39,870 nucleotides of DNA from a virus. The notes under the pieces are model-generated. The model ran no database searches, had not been told where the DNA came from, and saw nothing but the letters and a program-made list of their open reading frames with translations. The stretch covers positions 1-39,870 of IMG/VR virus record IMGVR_UViG_3300020470_000056. One strand, written 5' to 3'. The translations under genes and the position numbers were made by a program. How positions within the stretch are numbered: position 1 is the stretch's first letter; every line of letters starts with the position of its first letter. Shown here piece after piece: positions 1-7,829 of this stretch.

Positions 1-114
1 TCGTATGATTGGGATCATACTTATACTATGAGGTCTACTGGTGATTACATGAAGAATCAACAGGGACGACGTGAACTTTTACTTACAAACTATTCATGCC
101 AGAAGGAAGCTTAG
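1..114 (+). CDS. D12-class DNA adenine methylase, C-terminal fragment
   Basis: The open frame enters from the left edge and stops at 112-114, giving 37 residues. The stretch GRRELLLTNY near its end matches the KKELLVANYD ending of the complete D12-class adenine methylase at 4524-5375, and the preceding TYTMRSTGDYMKNQ aligns with that protein's ITYGMKHRANNH. I therefore read it as the C terminus of a second N6-adenine methyltransferase (Dam-like, acting on phage DNA). Catalytic motifs lie outside the window, so activity cannot be judged. It overlaps the next gene by 19 bases. The alternative is an unrelated protein with a chance match over about 25 residues. Confidence 0.6.
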   Translation, partial: SYDWDHTYTMRSTGDYMKNQQGRRELLLTNYSCQKEA

Positions 115-311
115 GAGTCAGAGTCAAGAACGGAATCTGTTCTCTATATCATACACGCAGAGGGGTACTAACCAACTTTGCTAGAGGTGCTACACAGGCA
201 CTCATTCAAGGTGACGAAGTACATGTCACTCTGGAGTCTGGATCTGTAGCGATCTATGAAATCAATCAGCACCGCACAGGTGTCAACGGACCTAGAAGAA
301 TTATTACATGA
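96..311 (+). CDS. small conserved-looking hypothetical protein (71 aa)
   Basis: I do not recognise a named family. The 71-residue protein is short, basic and predicted mostly beta: alternating hydrophobic stretches such as DEVHVTLESGSVAIYEI end in GPRRIIT. It could be a small SH3-like or beta-barrel fold, but that is a guess. Its start lies inside the end of the upstream methylase fragment and its stop overlaps the next start by 4 bases (ATGA), so it is translationally coupled inside a tight operon. Coding is supported mainly by this packing. Confidence 0.6.
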   Translation: MPEGSLGVRVKNGICSLYHTRRGVLTNFARGATQALIQGDEVHVTLESGSVAIYEINQHRTGVNGPRRIIT

Positions 312-931
312 AACCTATCAACATCTCAGCACCTGTTGTATACAAAGACACCTTCAAGTTTAATACATCAGAACAGATCAAAACTGCTGATGAATTGTTT
401 GAGATGGTTGACGAGTATAACATTGAGTCAGCACTAGAGGAGGGTGGTAAGTCCACTGCTGATCTATTCAACATACTAGAACCTGATAATCACTTTCCAC
501 ATAACTTAGAAGTGAATGCTAAGTATGTGGTCTGGTTGAGACAGAAGATGGAGTACCTACGTACAGCATGGAGGTACGATAGATACCCACACTTCATATC
601 TAACTCATGGTACAATGAACATTATCAATGGGACTATACTGACGAGCATCATCATGGTGTAGGTCTCACATGTACAGCATACATCCTCAAACCAGAGAAC
701 TCTGGTGACTTATGGATCTATGATCCCATGACAGCAGTGAGAGCAGCAGAACCTATCAGTGGCAATCATCCTTGGAGAAGGATAAGTGTTTCAGAAGGTG
801 ACGTTGTGTTCTTCCCTTCATGGCTTCGCCACAAAACAGGTTACAATGATACTAAAGAGAGACGTTTAACTCTCACCATGAACATCACACCTGACTACAA
901 AGCATACGCTAAGAATCCTCCTATACTATGA
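308..931 (+). CDS. 2OG-Fe(II) oxygenase-like protein
   Basis: 207 aa, with the layout of the cyanophage 2OG-Fe(II) oxygenase-like family (TIGR02466 type). A His-rich proximal site lies at H114-H116 (DEHHHGVGLTC), followed by a strand ending in WIYDP, then GDVVFFPSWLRH with the distal His at H175 and an Arg about ten residues on that would bind the 2OG carboxylate. Such enzymes couple 2-oxoglutarate decarboxylation to hydroxylation; the substrate here is unknown. The proximal acidic ligand of a classical HxD is not obvious. It overlaps its neighbours on both sides by 4 bases. This is the most divergent of the family members in the left cluster. Confidence 0.75.
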   Translation: MKPINISAPVVYKDTFKFNTSEQIKTADELFEMVDEYNIESALEEGGKSTADLFNILEPDNHFPHNLEVNAKYVVWLRQKMEYLRTAWRYDRYPHFISNSWYNEHYQWDYTDEHHHGVGLTCTAYILKPENSGDLWIYDPMTAVRAAEPISGNHPWRRISVSEGDVVFFPSWLRHKTGYNDTKERRLTLTMNITPDYKAYAKNPPIL

Positions 932-1389
932 AAGAATTTGATTACGATTACAACTACAAAGAATTAGATTTTACTGAGGAAGAGACTCGTAAAATGTATC
1001 GCATAGGTAGAGGTGAGCAAGGTGTATTACTTGTGCGTCCTTACACCAATGATATATGTGCTCATTGGAGGTTTAAGACACCAGAAATAGCACAACAGAG
1101 TGCTCTTAAAATCTATACCATGTTTCTAAACTATCAAGTGGATGAAGATTTTATTGGTATGGATATGTGTCGTAAATTTTTAGAGATGGGATTTACTAGG
1201 TCAAGACGCTATGCTAATCATCATACAGGAAAGAAATATGATGAAGAAGGAAACGTACGCCCCCAAGAGAAAGACCATGCGACATGTAAATATGCTGAGT
1301 CTGCTAAAATATTTAAACGAGCAAGAGATTCAGCAGCATATTCATCAAAGTATCAAGACATGAGAAAAAAATGGAGGTCAGCAGAATGA
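928..1389 (+). CDS. DUF4385 family protein
   Basis: 153 aa. The signature MYRIGRGEQGVLLVRPY, followed by HWRFKTPEIAQQSALKIY and then DFIGMDMCRKFLEMGFTRSR (about residues 25-95), is what I recall for DUF4385, a family of unknown function common in cyanophages and some bacteria. The C terminus is basic and charged, and the protein is soluble with no membrane segment or signal. It is coupled by ATGA overlaps to the oxygenase before it and to the small gene after it. No function is proposed. Confidence 0.8.
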   Translation: MKEFDYDYNYKELDFTEEETRKMYRIGRGEQGVLLVRPYTNDICAHWRFKTPEIAQQSALKIYTMFLNYQVDEDFIGMDMCRKFLEMGFTRSRRYANHHTGKKYDEEGNVRPQEKDHATCKYAESAKIFKRARDSAAYSSKYQDMRKKWRSAE

Positions 1390-1559
1390 GAGTAGACAGA
1401 CACAGAGACATTGCCGAAGACCTTGAGGCAGAATTGTTAAAAGAGTTACAAGGTATTGCAACACAGTTACGTGGGACTTTTCAAAAGGTATCTAAACGTG
1501 ATAGTATGGGTAGGACTTCTAAAGAAATACGAATAGAGTATGATGTCTACAATGATTAG
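1386..1559 (+). CDS. small hypothetical protein (57 aa)
   Basis: I chose the ATG at 1386 rather than an in-frame upstream start because it forms the ATGA stop/start overlap typical of this genome. The protein starts MRVDRHRDIAEDLEAELLKE, an amphipathic charged helix, and continues with a basic segment. I do not recognise it. It ends the first tight run of genes; about 93 bases without a gene follow (1560-1652). Confidence 0.6.
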   Translation: MRVDRHRDIAEDLEAELLKELQGIATQLRGTFQKVSKRDSMGRTSKEIRIEYDVYND

Positions 1560-1652
1560 TAGTGAATTGTTATTAAAAATCTATCTCGCTGCTACGAAAG
1601 AGAAGGTAATATATTCTCCCCCAAGAAAATATTATAATCACCATTTATACGG

Positions 1653-2258
1653 ATGAAAACTCATAGACTATACCCTGTAGAAATTTTTGAATTTAGATTT
1701 GACCCTGATGGTGTTGATTACATTGACATTATCAACAATTCTAATCTAGAAAGACGTCCTCATACATGGGTGCTGAATACTGAGTTGAATCTACATCATT
1801 TAGAAGAGTGGGAGCCAGTCGTAGATTTTTTTCATACGTGTTTAGGAGAGATTCATAGACATTTTAACTATGATTGTAAGGGTTTTAAAGTCACATCTAT
1901 GTGGGCTAACAAATGCGAAGAAGGAGTAGCACATGAGCCACACAGACATGCTAATTCTTTTTGGAGTGGTAACCTATGGTTAAATGAGGGGACACCACTT
2001 TTATTTTTTGACCCTATACAACAGAGGACAATGGGTCAGATGGAAATCTTTAGAAGACCAAAGATATCCATGTCAGGTATAGAGCAGAATGCACCTATTA
2101 TAGAGAAGGTAGATGCAATGCCACATAAGATGGTAATATTTCCTAGTTGGTTTGTGCATAGCACACAACAAGCACACGCTGACAGATATAGTGTAAGTTT
2201 TAATTCAATGCCAGTAGGCGAAATCAATCAAGGTATCTTAAATATGGAGGTGCTCTAG
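1653..2258 (+). CDS. 2OG-Fe(II) oxygenase-like protein
   Basis: 201 aa. The first metal-binding segment is HEPHRHANSFWSG (H94, H97, H99). It is followed by the LLFFDP strand, and later FPSWFVH with distal His H169 and RYSVSFNSMP carrying the putative 2OG-binding Arg. This is the same family and layout as the genes at 3231 and 3892, with the shared PHRHxxSxxS core. Presumed cytosolic; substrate unknown. It is the first gene after a short gap, so it probably has its own start signal. Its TAG stop shares a base with the GTG start of the next oxygenase. Confidence 0.8.
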   Translation: MKTHRLYPVEIFEFRFDPDGVDYIDIINNSNLERRPHTWVLNTELNLHHLEEWEPVVDFFHTCLGEIHRHFNYDCKGFKVTSMWANKCEEGVAHEPHRHANSFWSGNLWLNEGTPLLFFDPIQQRTMGQMEIFRRPKISMSGIEQNAPIIEKVDAMPHKMVIFPSWFVHSTQQAHADRYSVSFNSMPVGEINQGILNMEVL

Positions 2259-2878
2259 TGCCTTACATTGATATAATGCCAACTGCTGTCTATAAAGATA
2301 AACTTGGACACAAATTGACAACACATCAGAAATTTGTGTTGGATAATATGGATATACATTCAAACAATCTAAGTGACAAGGATATTCTTGACAGACCAGA
2401 GTTTGAATCTATGAAAGATGCAGTCTTTTCTCATGTAAAAAAATATGAGGAAGATGTTTGTGGATTTAAGTCTGGGTTATCTTTTAAATTGACAGAGTCT
2501 TGGTATAATGAGATTGCACCTGGTGATAATCACCCAGACCACAACCATCCTAATAGTATGTTGAGTGGTGTGGTATATCTCAACGTGCCTAAGATACCTT
2601 TTGGTAATGAAGGACTTAATCTAGTCCACATTGAGAATCGTGGAGTATTTAAAAACCATGATTTTAGATATGATTTTACACCAACTAAATACAATCAGAT
2701 TACAACTTACATTCCTGTTGAAACTGGGGACATAGTATTGTTTCCATCTTATCTGTTTCACTTTGTTTCTACCAATCACTCTGAGAATGAATCTAGAAAA
2801 ATAATTGCTTTTAATACTTTCATTCAAGGAAGAATGAGTTGTGAAAATACATATCCTAATGTGCTTACACTCAAATGA
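2258..2878 (+). CDS. 2OG-Fe(II) oxygenase-like protein (GTG start)
   Basis: 206 aa from a GTG start that shares one base with the upstream stop; ATGGAGG just before it supplies a ribosome binding site. Core motifs are NHPDHNHPNSMLSG (H92, H95, H97), a hydrophobic strand with VVYLNVP, then GDIVLFPSYLFH (distal His H168) and SRKIIAFNTF with the putative 2OG-binding Arg. Its first strand pair is longer than in the neighbours because of an insertion around residues 115-145. It belongs to the same enzyme superfamily; substrate unknown. Confidence 0.8.
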   Translation: MPYIDIMPTAVYKDKLGHKLTTHQKFVLDNMDIHSNNLSDKDILDRPEFESMKDAVFSHVKKYEEDVCGFKSGLSFKLTESWYNEIAPGDNHPDHNHPNSMLSGVVYLNVPKIPFGNEGLNLVHIENRGVFKNHDFRYDFTPTKYNQITTYIPVETGDIVLFPSYLFHFVSTNHSENESRKIIAFNTFIQGRMSCENTYPNVLTLK

Positions 2879-3234
2879 AGATAGAATTTGAAAAACAGTT
2901 TGGGCCAGGTGTAGACCCATGGCATGCAAAGGCAGAAAGGTGGGTAAAAAAGAAATTTAAAAACCCATATCTTCAACACCTTGCACTTGGATTTATTGAG
3001 TGGCTGAAAATTAAATGGATAGATGCAAAGATAGAAAATACTATGAGAGACGTAGATATACAGGCAAAAGAATTGGTTGATACATGGGAGGAGGAGAATA
3101 AACCTAAGACTATTATTACTACCACTCCATCTGAGGTAGAAGGTCTTGACAACATCTCTATTTCTTTTGAGGACTCATGGAAGTCTTTGAGAGAAGCAGA
3201 AGATACTAATTATGATGACATGGCAGGCGGATGA
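2875..3234 (+). CDS. hypothetical charged helical protein
   Basis: 119 aa, not recognised. The N-terminal half is basic and amphipathic (WVKKKFKNPYLQHLALGFIE, then EWLKIKWID); the C-terminal half is acidic and looks disordered. No signal peptide or clear membrane helix is seen. It sits in a 4-base-overlap chain between two oxygenase genes, so it is co-translated with them and might be an accessory protein. That is context only. Confidence 0.55.
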   Translation: MKIEFEKQFGPGVDPWHAKAERWVKKKFKNPYLQHLALGFIEWLKIKWIDAKIENTMRDVDIQAKELVDTWEEENKPKTIITTTPSEVEGLDNISISFEDSWKSLREAEDTNYDDMAGG

Positions 3235-3902
3235 AGCGACAAAAGTATGACAACATACCTCTATTTCCTGTAAGGTGTTGGAATTTCCAAGCATCTGATG
3301 CTTTAGTGTCTGATACTCTAGACAAAGTAAAGAAACTAGACTATAGGAGATACAATGAGCCTGCGGGTGTAGGCACTAGCAATGACATACACCGTCGTGA
3401 AGAGTTTAGAGGTCTCCATTCATGGTTTCAACAGTGTGTTGACACCATACATGCTGATAATGGTTGGCAGTGTGACCGTTTAGTAGTAAACAAGTCATGG
3501 GTCAACCGAAGTGATGCAAAAGGAGGTGAGCATCATGAGCCACATAGGCATCCAATGTCCTATATAAGCGGTATATTCTACCTCACAGAGGGTCCTCCAA
3601 CAGTGTTTTTAGACCCTATTGCTTTAAGAGAGTGGCAGCAGTTTCATTTAGACGGAGGACCTATAGTAGACAACCGACAATTCATCCACACTGGGGCGGG
3701 TGGCTGCTTTATATTTCCTTCATGGTTGATACATGCTAGTGTGGAAAACCACGAAGATATTGATAGGTATACCATTGCCTTTAACACCTTCCCGCAGGGT
3801 AATTTAAACTCAGGTGGGTGGGATCAGCCCATGGTTACAGTAGATGTGACTAGCGGTTGGTCTCAACTAGGTCCTTTAAGATTATCTGATTATGCAGGGT
3901 AA
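3231..3902 (+). CDS. 2OG-Fe(II) oxygenase-like protein
   Basis: 223 aa. The proximal site HHEPHRHPMSYISG (H101, H102, H105, H107) is followed by YLTEGPPTVFLDP, then GCFIFPSWLIH with distal His H168 and DRYTIAFNTFPQGNLN with the candidate 2OG-binding Arg. The next gene shares PHRHPMSY/HRHPMSY, the YLT-GxPTxFxDP strand, the FPSWLxH block and the FNxFPxGxxN-WDxP ending, so the two look like a tandem duplication. Reaction and substrate are unknown beyond the superfamily mechanism. Confidence 0.85.
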   Translation: MKRQKYDNIPLFPVRCWNFQASDALVSDTLDKVKKLDYRRYNEPAGVGTSNDIHRREEFRGLHSWFQQCVDTIHADNGWQCDRLVVNKSWVNRSDAKGGEHHEPHRHPMSYISGIFYLTEGPPTVFLDPIALREWQQFHLDGGPIVDNRQFIHTGAGGCFIFPSWLIHASVENHEDIDRYTIAFNTFPQGNLNSGGWDQPMVTVDVTSGWSQLGPLRLSDYAG

Positions 3903-4527
3903 AGAAGTCCATCTATTTCCAGTAGTATTACGAGAATATCAGTCAGATATCACTCATAATACGGATAAAGTCATTGAGTTTCTCAAGACATATCCTGCTA
4001 TGCAATCTAATATTCCTGAGGGAGTCATCACTACACGACCTGACTTACATAAATGTGAGAATGAGTATGTAGATGAGTTATTTGGATTCTTTGAGGAGTG
4101 TTTACAGGAGTATAGAGTCCACTATAAATTATATTGTGAGGAGTTAAAAATTACTCTTGGTTGGGCTAACCATGCCCCTGCAGGAAGTGGGTTTGGACAC
4201 CCATTACACCGACATCCTATGTCATATCTGAGTGCAGTCTACTATCTTACTGATGGTGCTCCTACGTATTTTGATGACCCATGCACACCTAGGGTTTACG
4301 ATACCTTAGATGTGTGGTATCATGATAAAATGGAGTCTGACTGGGGCATCAATGAGAAAGTTGATGCTGCACCAGGTAAATTAATAATCTTTCCATCATG
4401 GTTAAAACACTATTCTGGTAGACAGATGGATGACTATGATAGATGGACAATTTCTTTCAATGCATTCCCTAATGGTGCTATAAATATGGGACCGTGGGAT
4501 ATGCCACAACTACACGTTAAATTATGA
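3892..4527 (+). CDS. 2OG-Fe(II) oxygenase-like protein (tandem paralogue)
   Basis: 211 aa, close relative of the gene at 3231. Core: GHPLHRHPMSYLSAVYYL (H103, H106, H108), GAPTYFDDP, then KLIIFPSWLKHYSG with distal H173 and DRWTISFNAFPNGAINMG. It overlaps the preceding gene by 11 bases and the downstream DNA methylase by 4, so the methylase and the oxygenases form one translation-coupled unit. This layout makes DNA or nucleotides worth considering as substrate, but that is inference. Confidence 0.85.
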   Translation: MQGKEVHLFPVVLREYQSDITHNTDKVIEFLKTYPAMQSNIPEGVITTRPDLHKCENEYVDELFGFFEECLQEYRVHYKLYCEELKITLGWANHAPAGSGFGHPLHRHPMSYLSAVYYLTDGAPTYFDDPCTPRVYDTLDVWYHDKMESDWGINEKVDAAPGKLIIFPSWLKHYSGRQMDDYDRWTISFNAFPNGAINMGPWDMPQLHVKL

Positions 4528-5375
4528 AGTATTTGAAGACACCCTTACGTTATCCAGGTGGTAAATCAAGGGTTGCTAAACGATTAATTACCAAGTTTCC
4601 TAAGAATATTGGTGAATTTAGAGAGCCATTTGTAGGTGGTGGGTCAGTTGCGTTGCACTTCTCTCAACTGTATCCTGACATCCCTGTATGGGTGAATGAT
4701 AAGTATGAATATCTCTATAATTTCTGGTTAAATCTACAACAGAATGGCACAGACTTATCTGAGACTCTCATTGATATAAAAGTAAATCATAGTAGTGAAG
4801 ACAAGGCAAAAGAATTATTTAAGACTGCTAAAGATGAGATAAAAACTGCGGATTCTTTCCGTAAAGCAGTATTATTTTGGGTATTAAACAAGTGTAGTTA
4901 TAGTGGACTGACAGAAAACTCTTCCTTCTCTGCTACCGCATCCAGACAAAACTTTACCACTCGTGGTGCAGGGTATTTGAAGGAAATATCTAAGATTATA
5001 CAGCACTGGAAGATTACTAACCTAGATTACACTGAGGTGATGATGGATGAGTTGTCAACACCAAGGAATTGTTTTATATTTTTAGACCCACCATACATGA
5101 TTAGTAGTTATTTGTATGGCACAGATGCAAAACTACACAAGTCATTCGACCATGATAAATTTGTTGATGACTGTGCTGTATGTCCATTTGATTGGATGGT
5201 AACTTATAACAATGATGATTATCTCAAGCAAAAGTATAGAGATTTCTATCAAGAAGAGTTTCAAATCACATATGGTATGAAACACAGAGCAAACAACCAT
5301 CTGAAGAAAGAGTTGTTAGTTGCTAACTATGACATCAATCCTGTATCACCCCTAGAAACCCTTATAAATGCCTGA
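4524..5375 (+). CDS. dam: D12-class N6-adenine DNA methyltransferase
   Basis: 283 aa, the full length expected for a Dam/D12-class enzyme transferring methyl from S-adenosylmethionine to adenine in DNA. LRYPGGKSR lies near residues 8-16, the SAM-binding motif EPFVGGGSVAL at about 34-44 and the catalytic DPPY at D188-Y191. The C terminus has KKELLVANYD. The recognition site cannot be read from sequence alone; GATC is typical of the group. A phage methylase usually protects phage DNA from host restriction. It overlaps gp62 by 8 bases. The fragment at 1-114 is probably a paralogue. Confidence 0.9.
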   Translation: MKYLKTPLRYPGGKSRVAKRLITKFPKNIGEFREPFVGGGSVALHFSQLYPDIPVWVNDKYEYLYNFWLNLQQNGTDLSETLIDIKVNHSSEDKAKELFKTAKDEIKTADSFRKAVLFWVLNKCSYSGLTENSSFSATASRQNFTTRGAGYLKEISKIIQHWKITNLDYTEVMMDELSTPRNCFIFLDPPYMISSYLYGTDAKLHKSFDHDKFVDDCAVCPFDWMVTYNNDDYLKQKYRDFYQEEFQITYGMKHRANNHLKKELLVANYDINPVSPLETLINA

Positions 5376-5760
5376 TTACGAGTATCCTCTCAAGGATTAT
5401 TTGAATAGTATAAATCTGAAGACAAGTGACATGACTTTCGATGAGAGAGCAATGAAAAAGTATCCTGCTTTCGTCATCAATAAGTGCATGGCCCAACATA
5501 TTGACACTGTGATGCATGCAAATGAGATGAATTCATGCCCTCAACTGAGGAATGATATGCAGTATTCCTTTTTTATACATAGTGTTAGGAAATCTAAGCG
5601 ATTTTCTCCTTGGGATAAAAAGACTAAAGACAGTGACCTAGATTTAGTTAAAAAATACTATGGTTATAACACTGAGCATGCTAGAGCAGCATTGAGGATA
5701 CTTACTCAGGAGCAAATTGAGATTCTAAAATCGAAATTAAATCGAGGAGGAACAAAGTGA
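5368..5760 (+). CDS. 62: clamp-loader small subunit gp62
   Basis: 130 aa, similar in pattern to cyanophage gp62 proteins (PLKDYLNSINLKT, FVINKCMAQHIDTVMHANEM, WDKKTKDSDLDLVKKYYGY). In T4, gp62 with gp44 forms the ATPase that loads the sliding clamp gp45 on primer ends for polymerase gp43. It is shorter than T4 gp62, as usual in cyanophages. Placement directly before regA matches the T4 order 44-62-regA; gp44 is not within view and the methylase/oxygenase block lies where it might be expected. Confidence 0.8.
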   Translation: MPDYEYPLKDYLNSINLKTSDMTFDERAMKKYPAFVINKCMAQHIDTVMHANEMNSCPQLRNDMQYSFFIHSVRKSKRFSPWDKKTKDSDLDLVKKYYGYNTEHARAALRILTQEQIEILKSKLNRGGTK

Positions 5761-6179
5761 GTGATGAGATTAAATGGTCTCAAGATATGATGTTAGAAGT
5801 ATCCCTCAAGGAACCAGATGATTTCTTGAAGGTGCGTGAAACATTAACGAGAGTTGGTGTTGCTTCTAGGAAAGAGCGTAAGCTCTATCAGTCTTGTCAT
5901 ATCCTACACAAACGTGGAAAATACTACATTGTCCACTTTAAAGAGCTGTTTGCTTTAGATGGCAAACCTACTAACATCACATCTAATGATGTGCAACGTC
6001 GTAATAGAATCACTAAACTATTATCAGACTGGGGACTTGTAGAAATTTCTGGTGAAGATACTGGAGACCTAGCACCGTTGAATCAAATTAAAGTTTTATC
6101 TTTTAAAGACAAGGGTGAGTGGACTTTGGAATCCAAATACAATATTGGTAAAAAGAAAACCCTAGGTGATTCAGAATGA
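5757..6179 (+). CDS. regA: RegA translational repressor of early genes
   Basis: 140 aa from a GTG start in a GTGA overlap with gp62. The body (VSLKEPDDFLKVRETLTRVG, SCHILHKRGKYYIVHFKELF, RRNRITKLLSDWGLVEI) is the pattern of T4-family RegA. RegA is a small RNA-binding protein that occupies translation initiation regions of early mRNAs and blocks ribosome binding. In T4 it represses the clamp-loader genes and itself, and the gp62-regA coupling here fits that autoregulation. Length is close to the T4 protein (about 122 aa) with a short C-terminal extension. Confidence 0.88.
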   Translation: MSDEIKWSQDMMLEVSLKEPDDFLKVRETLTRVGVASRKERKLYQSCHILHKRGKYYIVHFKELFALDGKPTNITSNDVQRRNRITKLLSDWGLVEISGEDTGDLAPLNQIKVLSFKDKGEWTLESKYNIGKKKTLGDSE

Positions 6180-6574
6180 CTGAAGCAGTAAAAGAGAAAC
6201 CTAAAGGTCCTTTAGGTAAACTTAAAGAAGCAGTTGATGATAAAGAAGAGCAACTGCAATACTTAGCAACACTCATAAGAGTGATAGTCCTCGTCTGGTC
6301 TGCAGGAATTTTAACTTTGAATTACGTTAAGATACCAGGCTACGATGCAGGAGAAAAGATTGACCCAACTTTTATAGCTTCGGTCTTCACAGGAACGCTA
6401 GCTACTTTTGGCGTCCAAGCGGGAGGTAAGAAAAAGAAAGGCGATGCTGAGCCTGGCAGTGCCAACATATCTAAAAAAGATATGGAGTTTCTTATCGCTA
6501 AGGCATCTGAAACAGCCCCTGCTCAGACCATTAGGATAGAGCAAGGACCAGTAAAAATTGTACCTGACAAGTAA
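6176..6574 (+). CDS. hypothetical membrane protein
   Basis: 132 aa. A charged N terminus is followed by a membrane helix at about residues 31-50 (LIRVIVLVWSAGILTLNYV) and a second weakly hydrophobic segment around 65-82 (PTFIASVFTGTLATFGVQ), then a charged tail with a Lys-rich patch. ATGA overlap with regA puts it in the same transcript. It is the first gene of a run of membrane or exported proteins (6176-8544). A small two-segment phage membrane protein could be a holin, but nothing specific supports that. Confidence 0.65.
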   Translation: MTEAVKEKPKGPLGKLKEAVDDKEEQLQYLATLIRVIVLVWSAGILTLNYVKIPGYDAGEKIDPTFIASVFTGTLATFGVQAGGKKKKGDAEPGSANISKKDMEFLIAKASETAPAQTIRIEQGPVKIVPDK

Positions 6575-6579
6575 TTATC

Positions 6580-6798
6580 ATGCAAAAAATTATTAACGGA
6601 ATCGCTATCTTCTCTGGTGTAGTAGCACTAGGTGTAGTCGGTATTGGTGGATATGTATTCATCAGAAAGGATGCTATCGTAGATAACATCAAAGGAAAGG
6701 TAATGGAAGCAGTCATGCCTGATATCGGTGGAGGTATCATGAAGTCTTTACCTGATTCAACAGGACCTGCATTACCTATTAAACCACTAGGTTTCTAA
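6580..6798 (+). CDS. small membrane-anchored protein (72 aa)
   Basis: The N-terminal hydrophobic helix (IINGIAIFSGVVALGVVGIG, residues 4-23, continuing YVF) is followed by a basic stretch and a Gly/Pro-rich tail. No cleavage motif is seen, so it is probably an anchored single-pass protein. Not recognised by name. It is tightly packed between two other membrane proteins, with a 5-base gap before and 1 base after. Confidence 0.65.
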   Translation: MQKIINGIAIFSGVVALGVVGIGGYVFIRKDAIVDNIKGKVMEAVMPDIGGGIMKSLPDSTGPALPIKPLGF

Positions 6799-6799
6799 A

Positions 6800-7354
6800 A
6801 TGAATAAGTGGATAGGGATTAGTTTAGGCACTCTTGTAGGTGTCTCTCATCTAGGGATGATAGGTATCATTGCGTCTAGACAAACAGGACCTGATATTCC
6901 ACCTGTAGGACCTTATACATCCTTTGCAATATCAAAGGATAAGAATGGTTACAAGATGAGTTACCAAGCTAACGACCCTAAGACCATGTATAAGACTACT
7001 AGCATAGACCAGAAAGGTCTGTTTAAAAAATACAATAGGCAAGTGGCAGAGCAATATACTATGGATGGTGCTACACATACAGGTGGTGGTGCTGTGGGAA
7101 AAACAGCAGCCCAAGCAGGACTAAATGTAGAGTGTATAAAGGCGGAAGGTGGTGGTCAATCGACAGGGAGAGTGGTCGGTGCTAGTATAGGTGCTGCTGC
7201 GGCTCCTGCCGTCACTGGTATACCATTTATAGGTCCTGTCTTGGGCGGTTTAGTTGCACTAGGTGGTGCTGACCAAGGTGGAAAAATTGGTGGACAAATA
7301 GCAACTGAGTTTAATGAAGCATGTGATGACCCCGATACAAAATCCACTGACTGA
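6800..7354 (+). CDS. exported or membrane protein with glycine-zipper segment
   Basis: 184 aa. The N terminus has a signal-anchor-like helix (IGISLGTLVGVSHLGMIGII, residues 5-24). Residues about 115-170 are extremely Gly/Ala-rich (VVGASIGAAAAPAVTG, GPVLGGLVALGGADQG), the pattern of glycine-zipper membrane-inserting segments. Two Cys (about residues 127 and 175) could form a disulphide if exported. Function unknown; candidates include an envelope-perturbing or superinfection-exclusion protein. Its 3' end overlaps the next gene by 41 bases. Confidence 0.65.
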   Translation: MNKWIGISLGTLVGVSHLGMIGIIASRQTGPDIPPVGPYTSFAISKDKNGYKMSYQANDPKTMYKTTSIDQKGLFKKYNRQVAEQYTMDGATHTGGGAVGKTAAQAGLNVECIKAEGGGQSTGRVVGASIGAAAAPAVTGIPFIGPVLGGLVALGGADQGGKIGGQIATEFNEACDDPDTKSTD

Positions 7355-7829
7355 TGAATACTATCAGTTAAAGGAATTAGTTTTAGGTAAAGAGTTTCCT
7401 TGGTTTCATGAAAAGAATCCAAGAGATAATTTTTATTTCTATTCTCATGTATTTTTAGAGAGACCAAACCCACGGTCTCTCTTTCCTGCTGTACGGTCAG
7501 AATATGTTGACCTATTCCACACAGTAATACAGCAAATATTTGAATACAATGATATACCGATAGATATAATATACAGAATGAATGCTAATGCAGTTGATGC
7601 AGGCAAAGGATTTACGCATGCACATACTGACCATGATTTCCCACATCAGAATCTGATTATATATCTGACTGATGCAGGAGGTGAAACCATTGTCAAAGGG
7701 TGTGCATCTGAAACTCCTGTTGAAGATGACATCGTGATATTCTCTGGCATACATTATCATAAAATGCCAAAGAAGAAACGTAGAGTTGTTTTGGTAGCGA
7801 CCTATGGAAATTCCTCAGATTACAGTTAA
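7314..7829 (+). CDS. 2OG-Fe(II) oxygenase-like protein, classical HxD type
   Basis: 171 aa from ATG 7314; a second in-frame ATG at 7326 would shorten the overlap with the previous gene. Ligand set: HTD at H104/D106 in HAHTDHDFPHQNL, strand IIYLTDAGGETIV, DDIVIFSGIHYHKM (H147 or H149) and basic RRVVLVA with the 2OG-binding Arg. Unlike the left-end paralogues it has a canonical HxD. It is the only enzyme-like gene in the membrane/export island, which suggests a modification role there, but that is inference. Confidence 0.75.
   Translation: MKHVMTPIQNPLTDEYYQLKELVLGKEFPWFHEKNPRDNFYFYSHVFLERPNPRSLFPAVRSEYVDLFHTVIQQIFEYNDIPIDIIYRMNANAVDAGKGFTHAHTDHDFPHQNLIIYLTDAGGETIVKGCASETPVEDDIVIFSGIHYHKMPKKKRRVVLVATYGNSSDYS

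Noticed and set aside
2313-2350. TTGACA inside the oxygenase gene 2258-2878
   Set aside because: Nearest TATAAT-like box is at the wrong distance (about 21 bases) and the region is fully coding.
6176-6574. holin
   Set aside because: Two weak membrane segments near regA are not enough; no lysis enzyme is adjacent.
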